A stretch of DNA of 64,000 nucleotides from assembly GCF_016801985.1 (NCBI RefSeq), contig NZ_JAEVLS010000006.1, forward strand, positions 186,001-250,000, given 5' to 3'. The DNA is from Steroidobacter gossypii. GTDB taxonomy: Bacteria; Pseudomonadota; Gammaproteobacteria; Steroidobacterales; Steroidobacteraceae. The position numbers and the translations under genes were made by a program. How positions within the stretch are numbered: the first letter of the stretch is position 1; every line of letters starts with the position of its first letter. This document shows, piece by piece, positions 1 through 8,087 of the stretch. Below the pieces are notes generated by a model. That model ran no database searches and was not told where the DNA came from. It saw only the letters and a list, made by a program, of their open reading frames with translations.

Positions 1-1617
1 CACGTGGACCGTGATTTCTTCGGGCTGTAGCCCCAGTTCTTCCGCAACCACCTGCGCGAAAACTGTTCGCGTGCCGGTGCCGATGTCCTGTGTGCCGCAG
101 AATGCATCAACCGAGCCGCTGCCGGAGATTCGCAGCTCGCACGTGGTATAGCTGTTCACGATGTAGGGCCACATCGACTGTGCCATACCTAAGCCATGTT
201 TGATCGGGCCGGGATCACTGCCCGGTGCGCGTCGCTTTGACCATCCAAACTTTTCCGCGCCAATGCGACGTTCCGCGGCACGAGCGCGGACGTCATCCGC
301 GTCGCGTGTGTCGATCTTGTTTCTTAGCGCCACAGGATCCATCTGCAAGCGCGCGGCCAGCGCGTCGATGGCCTGCTCGAAAGCGAATATCCCTTGCGCC
401 TGTCCTGGGCCACGAAACGCGGCGCACGGACCGGCGTTGGTGAACACATCGTAGTGCTCGATGCTGACGTTCGGGCAGGGATACATGCTGTGCTGACACG
501 ATCCAACACCAGCGCCAGCGGCGACGCCGCCCGTGCCGAAGCTTCGCAGCTGAATGGCGGTCAGCGTGCCATCGCTTCTCGCGCCGATTTTCAGACGCTG
601 CAAGCTGCTGGGTCGATTGCCCACCGACACATGTTCCTCGCGCCGATCCAGCACCATTCTCACCGGTGCGCGCGCTTTGCGGGACAGATGAATGGCCAAT
701 GTGCCGTAGTTACCGATGCCATACTTGGCGCCGAATCCGCCGCCGGTATAGTCGCTGACGACGCGGATCTTCTCTTCAGGCAGCTTGAAAACTTCGGCCG
801 CTTCTTCACGCACGCTGAATACGTGCTGCGTCGATGAGTAGAGCGTCAGTTCATCATCCCGCCAATCGGCAACGATGCCGTGCGTTTCCAGCGGCGTGTG
901 GGTTTGAACCTGCGTGCGATACTCGCCTTCGACGATAACGTCGGCCTCGCGAAAGCCACGCTCGATCTCACCTCGCGAACCGCCCTTGCTCGGACCGCGC
1001 AGATTGCCTTTTTGGGGCAGACCGCGCGGCGCGCCGCCACCGCCGGCGCTTGCGCTTTGCTCAGTCGGCCCTGGAAACACCGCAGGCGCGTCGGGCTGCA
1101 TCGCGTCTTCCAGCTCGGTGACGTGGGGCAGAGGTTCGTATTCGATTCGAACCAGCCTCGCCGCAGCCTCAGCTGCTCGCGCCGAAGTGGCGGCCACTGC
1201 GGCGATTGGTTGACCGTTGAAGCGCACGAGGGGATAGCGCTCGTCGGCTTCGGCGCTGGAGTCGCGCAGCTCGGCGGCCATCAGCAACCGTTCAAGCACG
1301 TGCACGGCGCGTACGCCTGGATACTGTTCGGCGCGCGAAGTATCGATCGACTTGATGCGAGCGTGCGGCACGGTGCTGTTGATGACGCGGGTGTACAGCA
1401 TGCCCGGCAGTTGCACGTCGAACGTGTATCGCGCGCGGCCGGTGACTTTCTCCAGCGCATCCATGCGCGGCGCGTTCTTGCCGACCACTTGCAGCTCAGC
1501 GTTCGTCGGCCACTCGGGCGGCTCGGTCGCGGGGACTTTGCGACTGACCGGCTGCAACGTCTCGCCGACGATGCCGGCGTGCAGGCTGCGCTGCTCGAAT
1601 GATTCCGCGCTGCTCAT
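1..1617 (-). CDS. Molybdopterin-binding large subunit of a xanthine dehydrogenase-family hydroxylase (3' end outside window)
   Basis: Catalytic subunit of a molybdenum hydroxylase, the family that hydroxylates aldehydes or N-heterocycles using water. Read from the ATG at 1617 it stays open for 539 codons to the window edge. The start of the aldehyde oxidase/xanthine dehydrogenase a/b hammerhead domain is visible as DALEKVTGRARYTFD from residue 53. The molybdopterin-site stretch CGTQDIGTGTRTV is at about residues 507-519. Family members run to roughly 700-770 residues, so about 200 C-terminal residues, including the catalytic glutamate region, are off-window. The start overlaps the stop of the 2Fe-2S subunit gene (ATGA), which implies translational coupling. 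No FAD subunit lies between or upstream. Substrate cannot be told from sequence. Confidence 0.9.
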   Translation of the reverse strand, partial: MSSAESFEQRSLHAGIVGETLQPVSRKVPATEPPEWPTNAELQVVGKNAPRMDALEKVTGRARYTFDVQLPGMLYTRVINSTVPHARIKSIDTSRAEQYPGVRAVHVLERLLMAAELRDSSAEADERYPLVRFNGQPIAAVAATSARAAEAAARLVRIEYEPLPHVTELEDAMQPDAPAVFPGPTEQSASAGGGGAPRGLPQKGNLRGPSKGGSRGEIERGFREADVIVEGEYRTQVQTHTPLETHGIVADWRDDELTLYSSTQHVFSVREEAAEVFKLPEEKIRVVSDYTGGGFGAKYGIGNYGTLAIHLSRKARAPVRMVLDRREEHVSVGNRPSSLQRLKIGARSDGTLTAIQLRSFGTGGVAAGAGVGSCQHSMYPCPNVSIEHYDVFTNAGPCAAFRGPGQAQGIFAFEQAIDALAARLQMDPVALRNKIDTRDADDVRARAAERRIGAEKFGWSKRRAPGSDPGPIKHGLGMAQSMWPYIVNSYTTCELRISGSGSVDAFCGTQDIGTGTRTVFAQVVAEELGLQPEEITVHV

Positions 1618-2171
1618 TTCGATTCTTCGCTGCCGGCGGCGCGCATCTCGGCCGCCGCTGCCAACGTTGCTTTGAAGATGTTGGGATACGTTCCGCAGCG
1701 ACACAGATGACCGGAAATGGCTGCCTGGATGTCGTCGAGTGTGCATTCCGGGTTGTTGTTCACCAGATGCGCGCAACTCATCACCATGCCGGGGGTGCAG
1801 AACCCGCATTGAAGCGCGTCGTGTTCGATGAACGCTCGTTGCACCGGATGGAGCTGATCGCCTCGAGCCAGCCCTTCGATGGTGGTGATGCTGTGGTCTC
1901 GTGCGTCGAGTGCGAGCGTCATGCAACTTGCCGCGACTTCACCGTCGATCCACACGGTGCAGGCCGAGCATGCGCCACGGTCGCAGCCGATCTTGGTTCC
2001 TGTCATCCCAAGCGCATCGCGCAGGAATTCGACGAGCGTAGTGGCGGGATCGGCGAGCGCGGTACGGACTTCGCCGTTGATGAGCAATGACAACGGCCGA
2101 GGCTCGGGCCCGAACGAGTGCGAAGTGGCTGCATTCCCGCGATCGGGCGGGCGATGAGGGGCGACGCTCAT
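1614..2171 (-). CDS. 2Fe-2S subunit of the molybdenum hydroxylase
   Basis: Small electron-transfer subunit (185 aa) that passes electrons from the molybdenum centre through two [2Fe-2S] clusters. The plant-ferredoxin-type N-terminal domain shows CDRGACSAC. The C-terminal all-helical domain shows CGFCTPG and CRCGTYPN, the two paired-cysteine motifs of the family. The ATG at 2171 (MSVAPHRPP) is preferred over a TTG ten codons upstream because a GGAG sits at normal distance. No clear twin-arginine signal is seen, so the complex is probably cytoplasmic. It is coupled by a 4-base overlap to the large-subunit gene. The closest arrangements known to me are PaoA/YagT-type or isoquinoline-oxidoreductase-type two-gene sets. 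Confidence 0.92.
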   Translation of the reverse strand: MSVAPHRPPDRGNAATSHSFGPEPRPLSLLINGEVRTALADPATTLVEFLRDALGMTGTKIGCDRGACSACTVWIDGEVAASCMTLALDARDHSITTIEGLARGDQLHPVQRAFIEHDALQCGFCTPGMVMSCAHLVNNNPECTLDDIQAAISGHLCRCGTYPNIFKATLAAAAEMRAAGSEESK

Positions 2172-2288
2172 GGAGGCTCCGTCGCCATTCCTTCGGCGCA
2201 AGTTCCCTGGCGCTGCTGGGCCGGTTGCTTGACCGTAAGCAACGCTTCGGCGCCGGTGGAGTTCCGGCGCTGCGCCAGGAGCTGGATA

Positions 2289-3692
2289 TCAGCGGGTGAT
2301 GGTTCGCTCGCGCAGGAAGGAGTTGATCTCTTCCAGATCGGCGCGATCGAGCGTGCCGGTCGCCAGCTGCAGCTGTAATACGTTCAGGATGTAGTCGTAG
2401 CGGCTGCGCGCGTAGTTGGTCTGCGCTTCGAACAACTGACGTCGGGCATCGAGGACGTCGACGGTGGTGCGTGTTCCGACTTCAAAGCCGGCTTCGGTGG
2501 CCTGCAAGGCCGTCTGACTGGATTCCACCGCTTGTCGGAGCGCGCGGACGCGTGAGATTTCGCTCAACACACCGAGATACGAATCGCGAGCGAGACGCTC
2601 GGTCTCGCGATTGGCTCGCTCCAGGCGCTCACGCGCCGCTCGGTGCAGATAGACCTGCTGGCGCACGCGAGAAGAAGTCGCGCCACCGGAGTAAATGGGC
2701 ACGGTCACTTGCAAGGAGATGCTGTCCGACTTGCCATCGGCATCCGCGGGAAACACCTGCGGGGCCGTGTTTGGATTCGTGACCGTACGTGTGCCGCTGT
2801 CTTCGGAGTCGGCATGGGTGGCGACGATATCGAGCGAAGGCAGGTGTCCCGCGCGTGCTACACGCACGTCCTGCTTCGCGATGTCGGTTGCTAGGCGTGC
2901 GGAGATCACCTGTAGATTCTGATCGAGCGCGGTCGTAACCCATTGCTCCTCGTTGGCCGGATTCGGGGACTCCAGCGGCATGTCGTCCACCGGCGCGGCC
3001 AGCTGATCGAACGATTCGCCGGTCAGCTCACGCAGCAGTTCGCGCGCTGTCGCGAGCGTGCGCTTCGCCTGAATCAGAGCTGCCGCGGCCTGATCGTGCG
3101 CGGCGCGCGCTTCCTGAACGTCCGTGATCGCGATTAAGCCAACCTCGAAGCGCTTTTCCGCCTGCTCGAGCTGGCGAGCGAAGGCATCCAGCGACGCTTG
3201 CGCGGCGTCGACCGTGTCTTGCGCGGCGAGCACATCGAAATAGCGAATCGAGGTGCGCTGAATCAGGTCTTGCTGCGCGAATCGATAATCCGCTTCGGCC
3301 TGCGCGACTTCCGCGTCGGCGCGTTTCAGCGTCATCCATTGATCCCACCGGAACACCGGCTGGCGCAACTGCACTTGCCAGCCGATCGTGTCGGTATCGT
3401 TCTCGGTCTGGCGGTTGACGAAAGTAGTCAGGTCCCCGTCGGTACTTGGGAACAGACTCGAGCCGTCTGACTTGAATTTCTCGGCCGAGCCGCTCGCATC
3501 GAGCTGCGGCAGCAACGCCGCCAGTGCCTGCGGCTTGGACTCGCGGCTCGCCAGGCGAAGCGCATCCGCTTCACGGATCTGTGGATCGTTCTGCAAGGCG
3601 CGTTGATAGACGGTGACCAGGTCGGCGGCATCGGCCGCGGCCGATGCGAGGATCAGACTGCAAGCGGCGATGAGCGGAGCGCGTACTTTCAT
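2289..3692 (-). CDS. tolC: TolC-family outer-membrane efflux/secretion channel
   Basis: Outer-membrane exit duct for tripartite drug-efflux pumps or type I secretion, spanning the periplasm as a trimeric alpha-barrel. The 467-aa product begins MKVRAPLIAACSLILASAAADA, a classical Sec signal peptide ending near residue 22, which decides the start at 3692 over codons further upstream. Two outer-membrane-efflux repeats follow (roughly residues 25-230 and 240-440), with helical Ala/Gln/Glu-rich stretches such as RRQLFEAQTNYARSRYDYI. It is the last gene of a minus-strand series with the PCMT-like and rhodanese genes, an order I know from other gammaproteobacteria. A 187-bp gap separates it from the rhodanese, with an 8-bp-stem hairpin at 3851-3870, so it may have its own promoter. 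Confidence 0.9.
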   Translation of the reverse strand: MKVRAPLIAACSLILASAAADAADLVTVYQRALQNDPQIREADALRLASRESKPQALAALLPQLDASGSAEKFKSDGSSLFPSTDGDLTTFVNRQTENDTDTIGWQVQLRQPVFRWDQWMTLKRADAEVAQAEADYRFAQQDLIQRTSIRYFDVLAAQDTVDAAQASLDAFARQLEQAEKRFEVGLIAITDVQEARAAHDQAAAALIQAKRTLATARELLRELTGESFDQLAAPVDDMPLESPNPANEEQWVTTALDQNLQVISARLATDIAKQDVRVARAGHLPSLDIVATHADSEDSGTRTVTNPNTAPQVFPADADGKSDSISLQVTVPIYSGGATSSRVRQQVYLHRAARERLERANRETERLARDSYLGVLSEISRVRALRQAVESSQTALQATEAGFEVGTRTTVDVLDARRQLFEAQTNYARSRYDYILNVLQLQLATGTLDRADLEEINSFLRERTITR

Positions 3693-3879
3693 CTTGTTCG
3701 TTCCAGTCCTAGGGTCGTTCGCCGATGATGACACGCTGGCGAAGTTATTAATGAGGCGGCGGCAGGGCACGAACCGGCTTTCACCATTCATGCCACAGTT
3801 CCATCCTTCCACCGCCTCCGTGTCATCCCGGGGCAGCTCACATTCATCCGGTGAGCGCGGTGGCGCTCACTTGGACGCT

Positions 3880-4221
3880 TCAGTAGGTCGGAATGGTTGC
3901 ATCCAGCTCGCGCGACCACGCGAGGATGCCGCCGGCGACGTTGACCGTCTGAAAGCCGTTTTGTTGCAGAAACTTTGCGACTTCCAGGCTACGACGACCG
4001 GAACGGCACAGCACCGCCACTTCCTTGTTGCGATCGAGCTCGCCGAGCCGGTCGGCAACTTCGCCCATCGGAATGTGCACCACCTGTTGATCGGCCGGCA
4101 CGCTGGCCACGCCGAGCTCCCAGGCTTCGCGCACATCGAGCAGGGTCAATGCATCGCCGCGCTGGCGGCGAGCCACGAATTCAGTCGGGGTGATCTCGAC
4201 GATCGGTTGCGGAGTGCTCAT
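3880..4221 (-). CDS. Single-domain rhodanese-like protein
   Basis: Small sulfurtransferase-type protein (113 aa), likely cytoplasmic and GlpE-like. The rhodanese fold signature LLDVREAWE is at about 27-35. The active-site loop CRSGRRS starts at Cys72, so the persulfide-forming cysteine is present and the six-residue loop fits sulfur rather than phosphate substrates. The ATG at 4221 gives MSTPQPIVEITP, a normal family N-terminus; upstream in-frame codons would overlap the PCMT gene. It starts 14 bp after the stop of the upstream PCMT-like gene, so the two are almost certainly co-transcribed. The in-vivo sulfur acceptor is unknown. Confidence 0.88.
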   Translation of the reverse strand: MSTPQPIVEITPTEFVARRQRGDALTLLDVREAWELGVASVPADQQVVHIPMGEVADRLGELDRNKEVAVLCRSGRRSLEVAKFLQQNGFQTVNVAGGILAWSRELDATIPTY

Positions 4222-4235
4222 GGTTGACGCTCCGA

Positions 4236-4886
4236 TCAGAACACGAACGCGGACGGGCGCGGCGCATTCACCAGCGGCGCGATCACCGTTTCGAACAGGC
4301 TCACGCGCTGCCATTCACGTTCGCCGACGCGCGTGACCTGCCAGGCTTCCATCACCGGCGCCTGACCGACCACCACGAACAAGCGGCCGCCGATGCGCAG
4401 CGCTTGTTGGAAACGTTCGTCATACAACGGCAACGAACCGGTCACGGCGATCACGTCGTAGCTCGACTGCTCGGCGAGCTGCATGCCGTCCGCCGCTTCG
4501 ACCGATACATTGTTGACGGCGGCGGCGAACAGGTTGCGCTGGGCCAGCTCGGCCAGCTCGGGGAAGATCTCCAGCGAGCGCACGCGCGCCGCGAGCCGAC
4601 CCAGGCAGGCGCTCAGATAGCCGCTGCCGGCGCCCACTTCCAGGGCAATATCGCTGGGAGAGGGCAGCAGTGCCTGCAGAATCCGGCCTTGGATATTGGC
4701 CGGCAGCATGGTCTGGCCGTGCGGCAGCGGAATGGCGGCGTCCGCGAACGCCACGCCTTGATAGGCGGGCGGGGCGAATTGCTGCCGGGGGATCTGGCGC
4801 ATGGTGTTCAAGACCCGCTCGTCGAACACCTCCCAAGCATGTACCTGGTGTTCGATCATCTGGTCGCGAGCCAACTCGATATTCAT
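4236..4886 (-). CDS. Protein-L-isoaspartate O-methyltransferase family protein
   Basis: SAM-dependent methyltransferase of the PCMT family (216 aa), which in its canonical form starts repair of isoaspartyl damage. The family segment IPLPHGQTMLPANI is at about 52-65 and the SAM-binding motif I LEVGAGSGYL is at about 82-91. It is the tolC-linked paralogue type, often annotated pcm but distinct from the pcm near surE/rpoS, so exact substrate is less sure. The ATG at 4886 (MNIELARDQMIEHQV) fits the family. First gene of the pcm-like/rhodanese/tolC series. The only upstream neighbour is the divergent GGDEF/EAL gene. Confidence 0.85.
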   Translation of the reverse strand: MNIELARDQMIEHQVHAWEVFDERVLNTMRQIPRQQFAPPAYQGVAFADAAIPLPHGQTMLPANIQGRILQALLPSPSDIALEVGAGSGYLSACLGRLAARVRSLEIFPELAELAQRNLFAAAVNNVSVEAADGMQLAEQSSYDVIAVTGSLPLYDERFQQALRIGGRLFVVVGQAPVMEAWQVTRVGEREWQRVSLFETVIAPLVNAPRPSAFVF

Positions 4887-5302
4887 AGGCAGTTTTCGTA
4901 GACAAATCAGGCCTGGTCCGGGCCCGCGCAGGGCTGTCCGAGAGGGCTGTTTACGGCCGCCAAACAGGCGTCGCGCGGGCGGCGGCAAGGGTACGGGCTT
5001 TAATTACGTCGCACAAGAAGCGGGACGGCGCGCGCCGGCTCGCCCGAGGGCCCACTGCGACACGCGCCTGCTGGGAACCCTGAAGCGGTCTTCAGGGCCA
5101 CATTCAGGCCAATATTCCACGACTTGCCACGTACAATATGGTCAATCCCCCCGGCAGATGTTGAACCGTTCGCTATGCTCTGTTCCGGATATCTAGGCAC
5201 TAGTGCGCAGTTTCGATGCGCGCCTGCATCTAGCCGACATGGCGGGCTCCAGCGTGCGCTGGCCTGCTCAATCAGGGGATCGAAGGACAAGAGCGTTTCA
5301 AT
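4887..5302. other. 416-bp divergent intergenic region
   Basis: Lies between the minus-strand PCMT-like gene and the plus-strand GGDEF/EAL gene, so it must hold promoters for both. It is GC-rich on the left (4910-5070) and less so on the right. Around 5160-5200 there is TTGAAC followed by TATGCT and GATATC words that could form a plus-strand promoter, but none has a convincing spacing. I see no conserved coding frame, no RNA gene and no copy of the hairpin repeat found elsewhere in the window. Confidence 0.4.
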
Positions 5303-7612
5303 GTGAGTGCCCTGTTGGGGACTTTGACCTTTTCTCTCGCCGTCGCGGTCGTGCTGCTGCTGGGTTTCATCCTCTGGCGGGAGCGCCGGAGCGCGGCCTT
5401 GAGCCGCGCCGCCGGACAACTGGAGGGCATCGTGCGCTCGGGCAGATTCGCCGAGCGCATTCGCGTCACCGGGCCGGCCTCGGACTTCGCCGACAGCGCC
5501 AATCGTCTGCTCGAGCAGATGGCCATGAAGGATCTGATGATCGGCGAGCGCGAGCGCTCGCTGGTCGGGCTGCTGAGCGGGCTGCATGAAGCGGTCGCCG
5601 TGCATCGCGAGCACATCGTGTTTGCCAATGAGCGCTTCGCCGCGCTGACGGGCAGCGTTGCCGCCGAGCATCTCACCGGCAAAAAGATCGCAGACCTGCT
5701 GCATCCCGATTACACCGAGCTGGTGAGCGAGCATCTGCGTCGCTCGCTGGCCGGCGAGCCGGGCCTGGACCGCCTCGAAGTCGAGTTGCATCCCGATGCA
5801 CTGGGCGGCAGCGCGCGTGCCGAGTTGTCGGCGGTGCGCATCGACTATTCGGGCGGGCCCGCGCTGTTGTTGACGATGATCGAGATGGGCCCGCGCTCCA
5901 TGCCGGTGCCTCCCGCGGCACGCGGTCGCCCGACTGCGTGGGAAACGCTGGACTCGCTGGGTGAGGGCATCATCACCACCGACGTGAGCGGCCGCATCGA
6001 CTACGTCAATCAAGCGGGCGAGCAACTGATCGGCGCCACTGCCGTCGACGCGCTCGGCAAAAGCATCACCGATATCATCCAGCTGCTGGACGAAGGTGAC
6101 CGGCGCTCGCTCGGCGATCCGGTGCGGCACTGCCTGGCGACGCAGTCGAAAGTGACCGCCGGCCGTCGCGGCTTGATGATCTCGCGTAACGGCAGCGAAG
6201 AGCGTTCGGTGGAGCTCACCGTGACGCCATTGAAAGCCCAGAAGGGCGATCTGGTCGGCACGGTGGTCGTGGTCCGCGATGTGAGCGAACTGCGCGGCAT
6301 CACCAAGCAGATGTCGTATCAGGCGAGTCACGATGCGCTGACCGGCCTGGTGAACCGTCGCGAGTTCGAGCGTCGCCTGGAAGAAGCGCTGCAAACGGCG
6401 CACACCAACGAAGCCAAGCACGTGCTGTGCTATCTCGACCTGGATCGCTTCAAGGCGGTGAACGACACCTGCGGGCACATGGCCGGCGACGGCATGCTGC
6501 GCGAGGTCGCGGCACTGATCAAAGAGACGGTGCGCGATTCGGACACTGTCGGCCGCCTCGGCGGCGACGAGTTCGGTCTGTTGCTGGTGGGCTGTCCGCT
6601 CGACAAGGCGCGCCAGATCGCCGACGACGTGGTCCGCAAGATCAGCGATTACCGCTTCGTCTGGAAGGACAAGATTTTCAACATCGGCATCAGCGTCGGG
6701 CTGATCGAGATTTCGCGCGAGAGCGGCGCGCCCGACGAAGTGATGAGCGCCGCCGACTCGGCCTGCTACGTGGCGAAGAAGCAGGGCAATCACGTGCACG
6801 TTTATTCGGCGCGCGATGAGGCGGTTGCTCGTCATCGCGGCGAGATCCAGTGGCTGCAACGCCTGCAGTCGGCGCTCAAGGACAATCGTTTCGAGCTGAT
6901 GGCCCAGCCCATCATCGCTTCGACGGCGACCGAAACCGGTCCGGCGCTGGAAGTGCTGCTCAGGTTACAGGACGACACCGTGCCCGGCGGCATCTCGCCC
7001 GCGGAGTTCCTGCGCGCCGCCGAGCGCTATCGTTTGATGTCCGATGTCGATCGCTGGGTGGTGCAGACGGCGTTGACGGCACTGGGGCGTGGCGGCATTC
7101 GTCTGCCCTCGCGCCGCAGCCTCTCCATCAATCTCTCCGGTCAGACTCTCGGCGATCCGCAGTTCCTGGAGTTCGTGGTCGACGTGCTCGATCGCACCGG
7201 CGTATCGCCCAACCAGCTGTGTTTCGAAGTCACCGAGAACTCGGTGATCACCAATATCGAACATGCGCAGCGTTTCATCGGGGTGTTGCACGGCATGGGG
7301 TGCCAGTTCGCGCTGGACGATTTCGGCCGCGGTTTGAGCTCGTTCGGCAACCTGAAGAATCTGTCGCTCGATTATCTGAAGATCGACGGCACGTTCATTC
7401 GCAACCTGGCGGTGGACTCGGTGAACCAGGCCATGGTGGCGGCGATGATCAAGCTGGCGCGCACGTTGAACTTCCAGGTGATCGCCGAGCAGGTGGAAGA
7501 CGCCGGCGCGCTGGATGCGGCCAAGAAAATGGGCGTCGACTTCCTGCAAGGCTTCTATCTTGGCCGGCCGCAGCCGCTGGCGCGCGTGGTGCCGGCGCGG
7601 AGCATCGGCTAA
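5303..7612 (+). CDS. Membrane-anchored PAS-PAS-GGDEF-EAL c-di-GMP enzyme
   Basis: Composite diguanylate cyclase/phosphodiesterase of 769 aa that could make or break c-di-GMP. One N-terminal membrane segment (about residues 5-25) is followed by two PAS-like sensor regions (about 70-190 and 205-330), then GGDEF (about 340-495) and EAL (about 510-760). GGDEF is intact at residues 420-424, and an RxxD product-inhibition site (RDSD, 411-414) sits five residues upstream. The EAL signature reads EVL (Glu550). The other catalytic elements are intact: FEVTE, DDFGRGLSSFGNL, LKIDG and AEQVED. It starts with GTG at 5303; the ATG two bases earlier runs straight into TGA. Its stop overlaps the convergent DUF454 gene by 4 bp. 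Which activity dominates cannot be told. Confidence 0.9.
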   Translation: MSALLGTLTFSLAVAVVLLLGFILWRERRSAALSRAAGQLEGIVRSGRFAERIRVTGPASDFADSANRLLEQMAMKDLMIGERERSLVGLLSGLHEAVAVHREHIVFANERFAALTGSVAAEHLTGKKIADLLHPDYTELVSEHLRRSLAGEPGLDRLEVELHPDALGGSARAELSAVRIDYSGGPALLLTMIEMGPRSMPVPPAARGRPTAWETLDSLGEGIITTDVSGRIDYVNQAGEQLIGATAVDALGKSITDIIQLLDEGDRRSLGDPVRHCLATQSKVTAGRRGLMISRNGSEERSVELTVTPLKAQKGDLVGTVVVVRDVSELRGITKQMSYQASHDALTGLVNRREFERRLEEALQTAHTNEAKHVLCYLDLDRFKAVNDTCGHMAGDGMLREVAALIKETVRDSDTVGRLGGDEFGLLLVGCPLDKARQIADDVVRKISDYRFVWKDKIFNIGISVGLIEISRESGAPDEVMSAADSACYVAKKQGNHVHVYSARDEAVARHRGEIQWLQRLQSALKDNRFELMAQPIIASTATETGPALEVLLRLQDDTVPGGISPAEFLRAAERYRLMSDVDRWVVQTALTALGRGGIRLPSRRSLSINLSGQTLGDPQFLEFVVDVLDRTGVSPNQLCFEVTENSVITNIEHAQRFIGVLHGMGCQFALDDFGRGLSSFGNLKNLSLDYLKIDGTFIRNLAVDSVNQAMVAAMIKLARTLNFQVIAEQVEDAGALDAAKKMGVDFLQGFYLGRPQPLARVVPARSIG

Positions 7613-8013
7613 TTTCCCGGTGGCTCCGGTCGGAGCCACAGCCACATCAGCACCAGCGCCATCACCGCCGTGATGGTTTCAGCGAGCCACATGCGTGTGC
7701 TGGTAAGAAACAAAATGACCGCGCACGCCGCCATCATGACGGTCGCCGCGACTTTCGAGCGACGACTGACTGCGCCGTGCCTGCGCCAGTCCCGCAGCAT
7801 CTGGCCGAACAGGCGGTGGTTCTCCAGCCATCGATGAAATCGCGGTGAGCTGCGCGCCGCGGCCCAGCCGGCCATCAGGATGAACACCGTGGTCGGCAGG
7901 CCAGGGATGAAGATTCCGATGACGCCTAGCGCCACGCAAACCACGGCGAAGACCAGCAGCAGGTAGCGCGCCACCGCGGGCAGGGGACGAGCGGATTTGC
8001 TGGAGTCATCCAT
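7609..8013 (-). CDS. DUF454 (YbaN-like) inner-membrane protein
   Basis: Small integral membrane protein (134 aa) of the DUF454/YbaN family, function unknown. It has two hydrophobic blocks (about 15-50 and 90-125) around the family core [16 protein letters not shown]. That core is followed by the arginine-rich cytoplasmic loop [17 protein letters not shown], which is diagnostic of the family. It begins with ATG at 8013 and its stop TAG overlaps the stop of the plus-strand GGDEF/EAL gene (CTAA at 7609-7612). It lies downstream of hppA on the same strand but beyond a strong terminator, so it is probably transcribed on its own. Confidence 0.85.
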   Translation of the reverse strand: MDDSSKSARPLPAVARYLLLVFAVVCVALGVIGIFIPGLPTTVFILMAGWAAARSSPRFHRWLENHRLFGQMLRDWRRHGAVSRRSKVAATVMMAACAVILFLTSTRMWLAETITAVMALVLMWLWLRPEPPGN

Positions 8014-8033
8014 GGCTACAGTTTGCCAGGGCC

Positions 8034-8065
8034 AAACAAAAAGGGCGCAGCCAGGCTGCGCCCTT
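8034..8065 (-). terminator. Rho-independent terminator of hppA
   Basis: On the minus strand, 22 nt after the hppA stop, an almost unbroken hairpin forms from AAGGGCGCAGCC and its complement GGCTGCGCCCTT (8041-8065) around a single base. It is directly followed by a T-rich run (TTTGTTT). The stem plus U-tract fits an intrinsic terminator and ends the pfp-hppA transcript. Confidence 0.88.
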
Positions 8066-8087
8066 GGTATCGAAGCTGTCGCTATCT

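Noticed and set aside
3851-3870. Hairpin GTGAGCGC/GCGCTCAC after the rhodanese gene as a terminator
   Set aside because: The stem is good, but no T-run follows on the minus strand, so only an mRNA hairpin can be claimed.
5000-6859. A 619-codon open frame on the minus strand opposite the GGDEF/EAL gene
   Set aside because: It is an antisense shadow caused by high GC at third codon positions. Its protein is His/Ala/Arg-rich without domains, while the plus strand has full PAS, GGDEF and EAL motifs.
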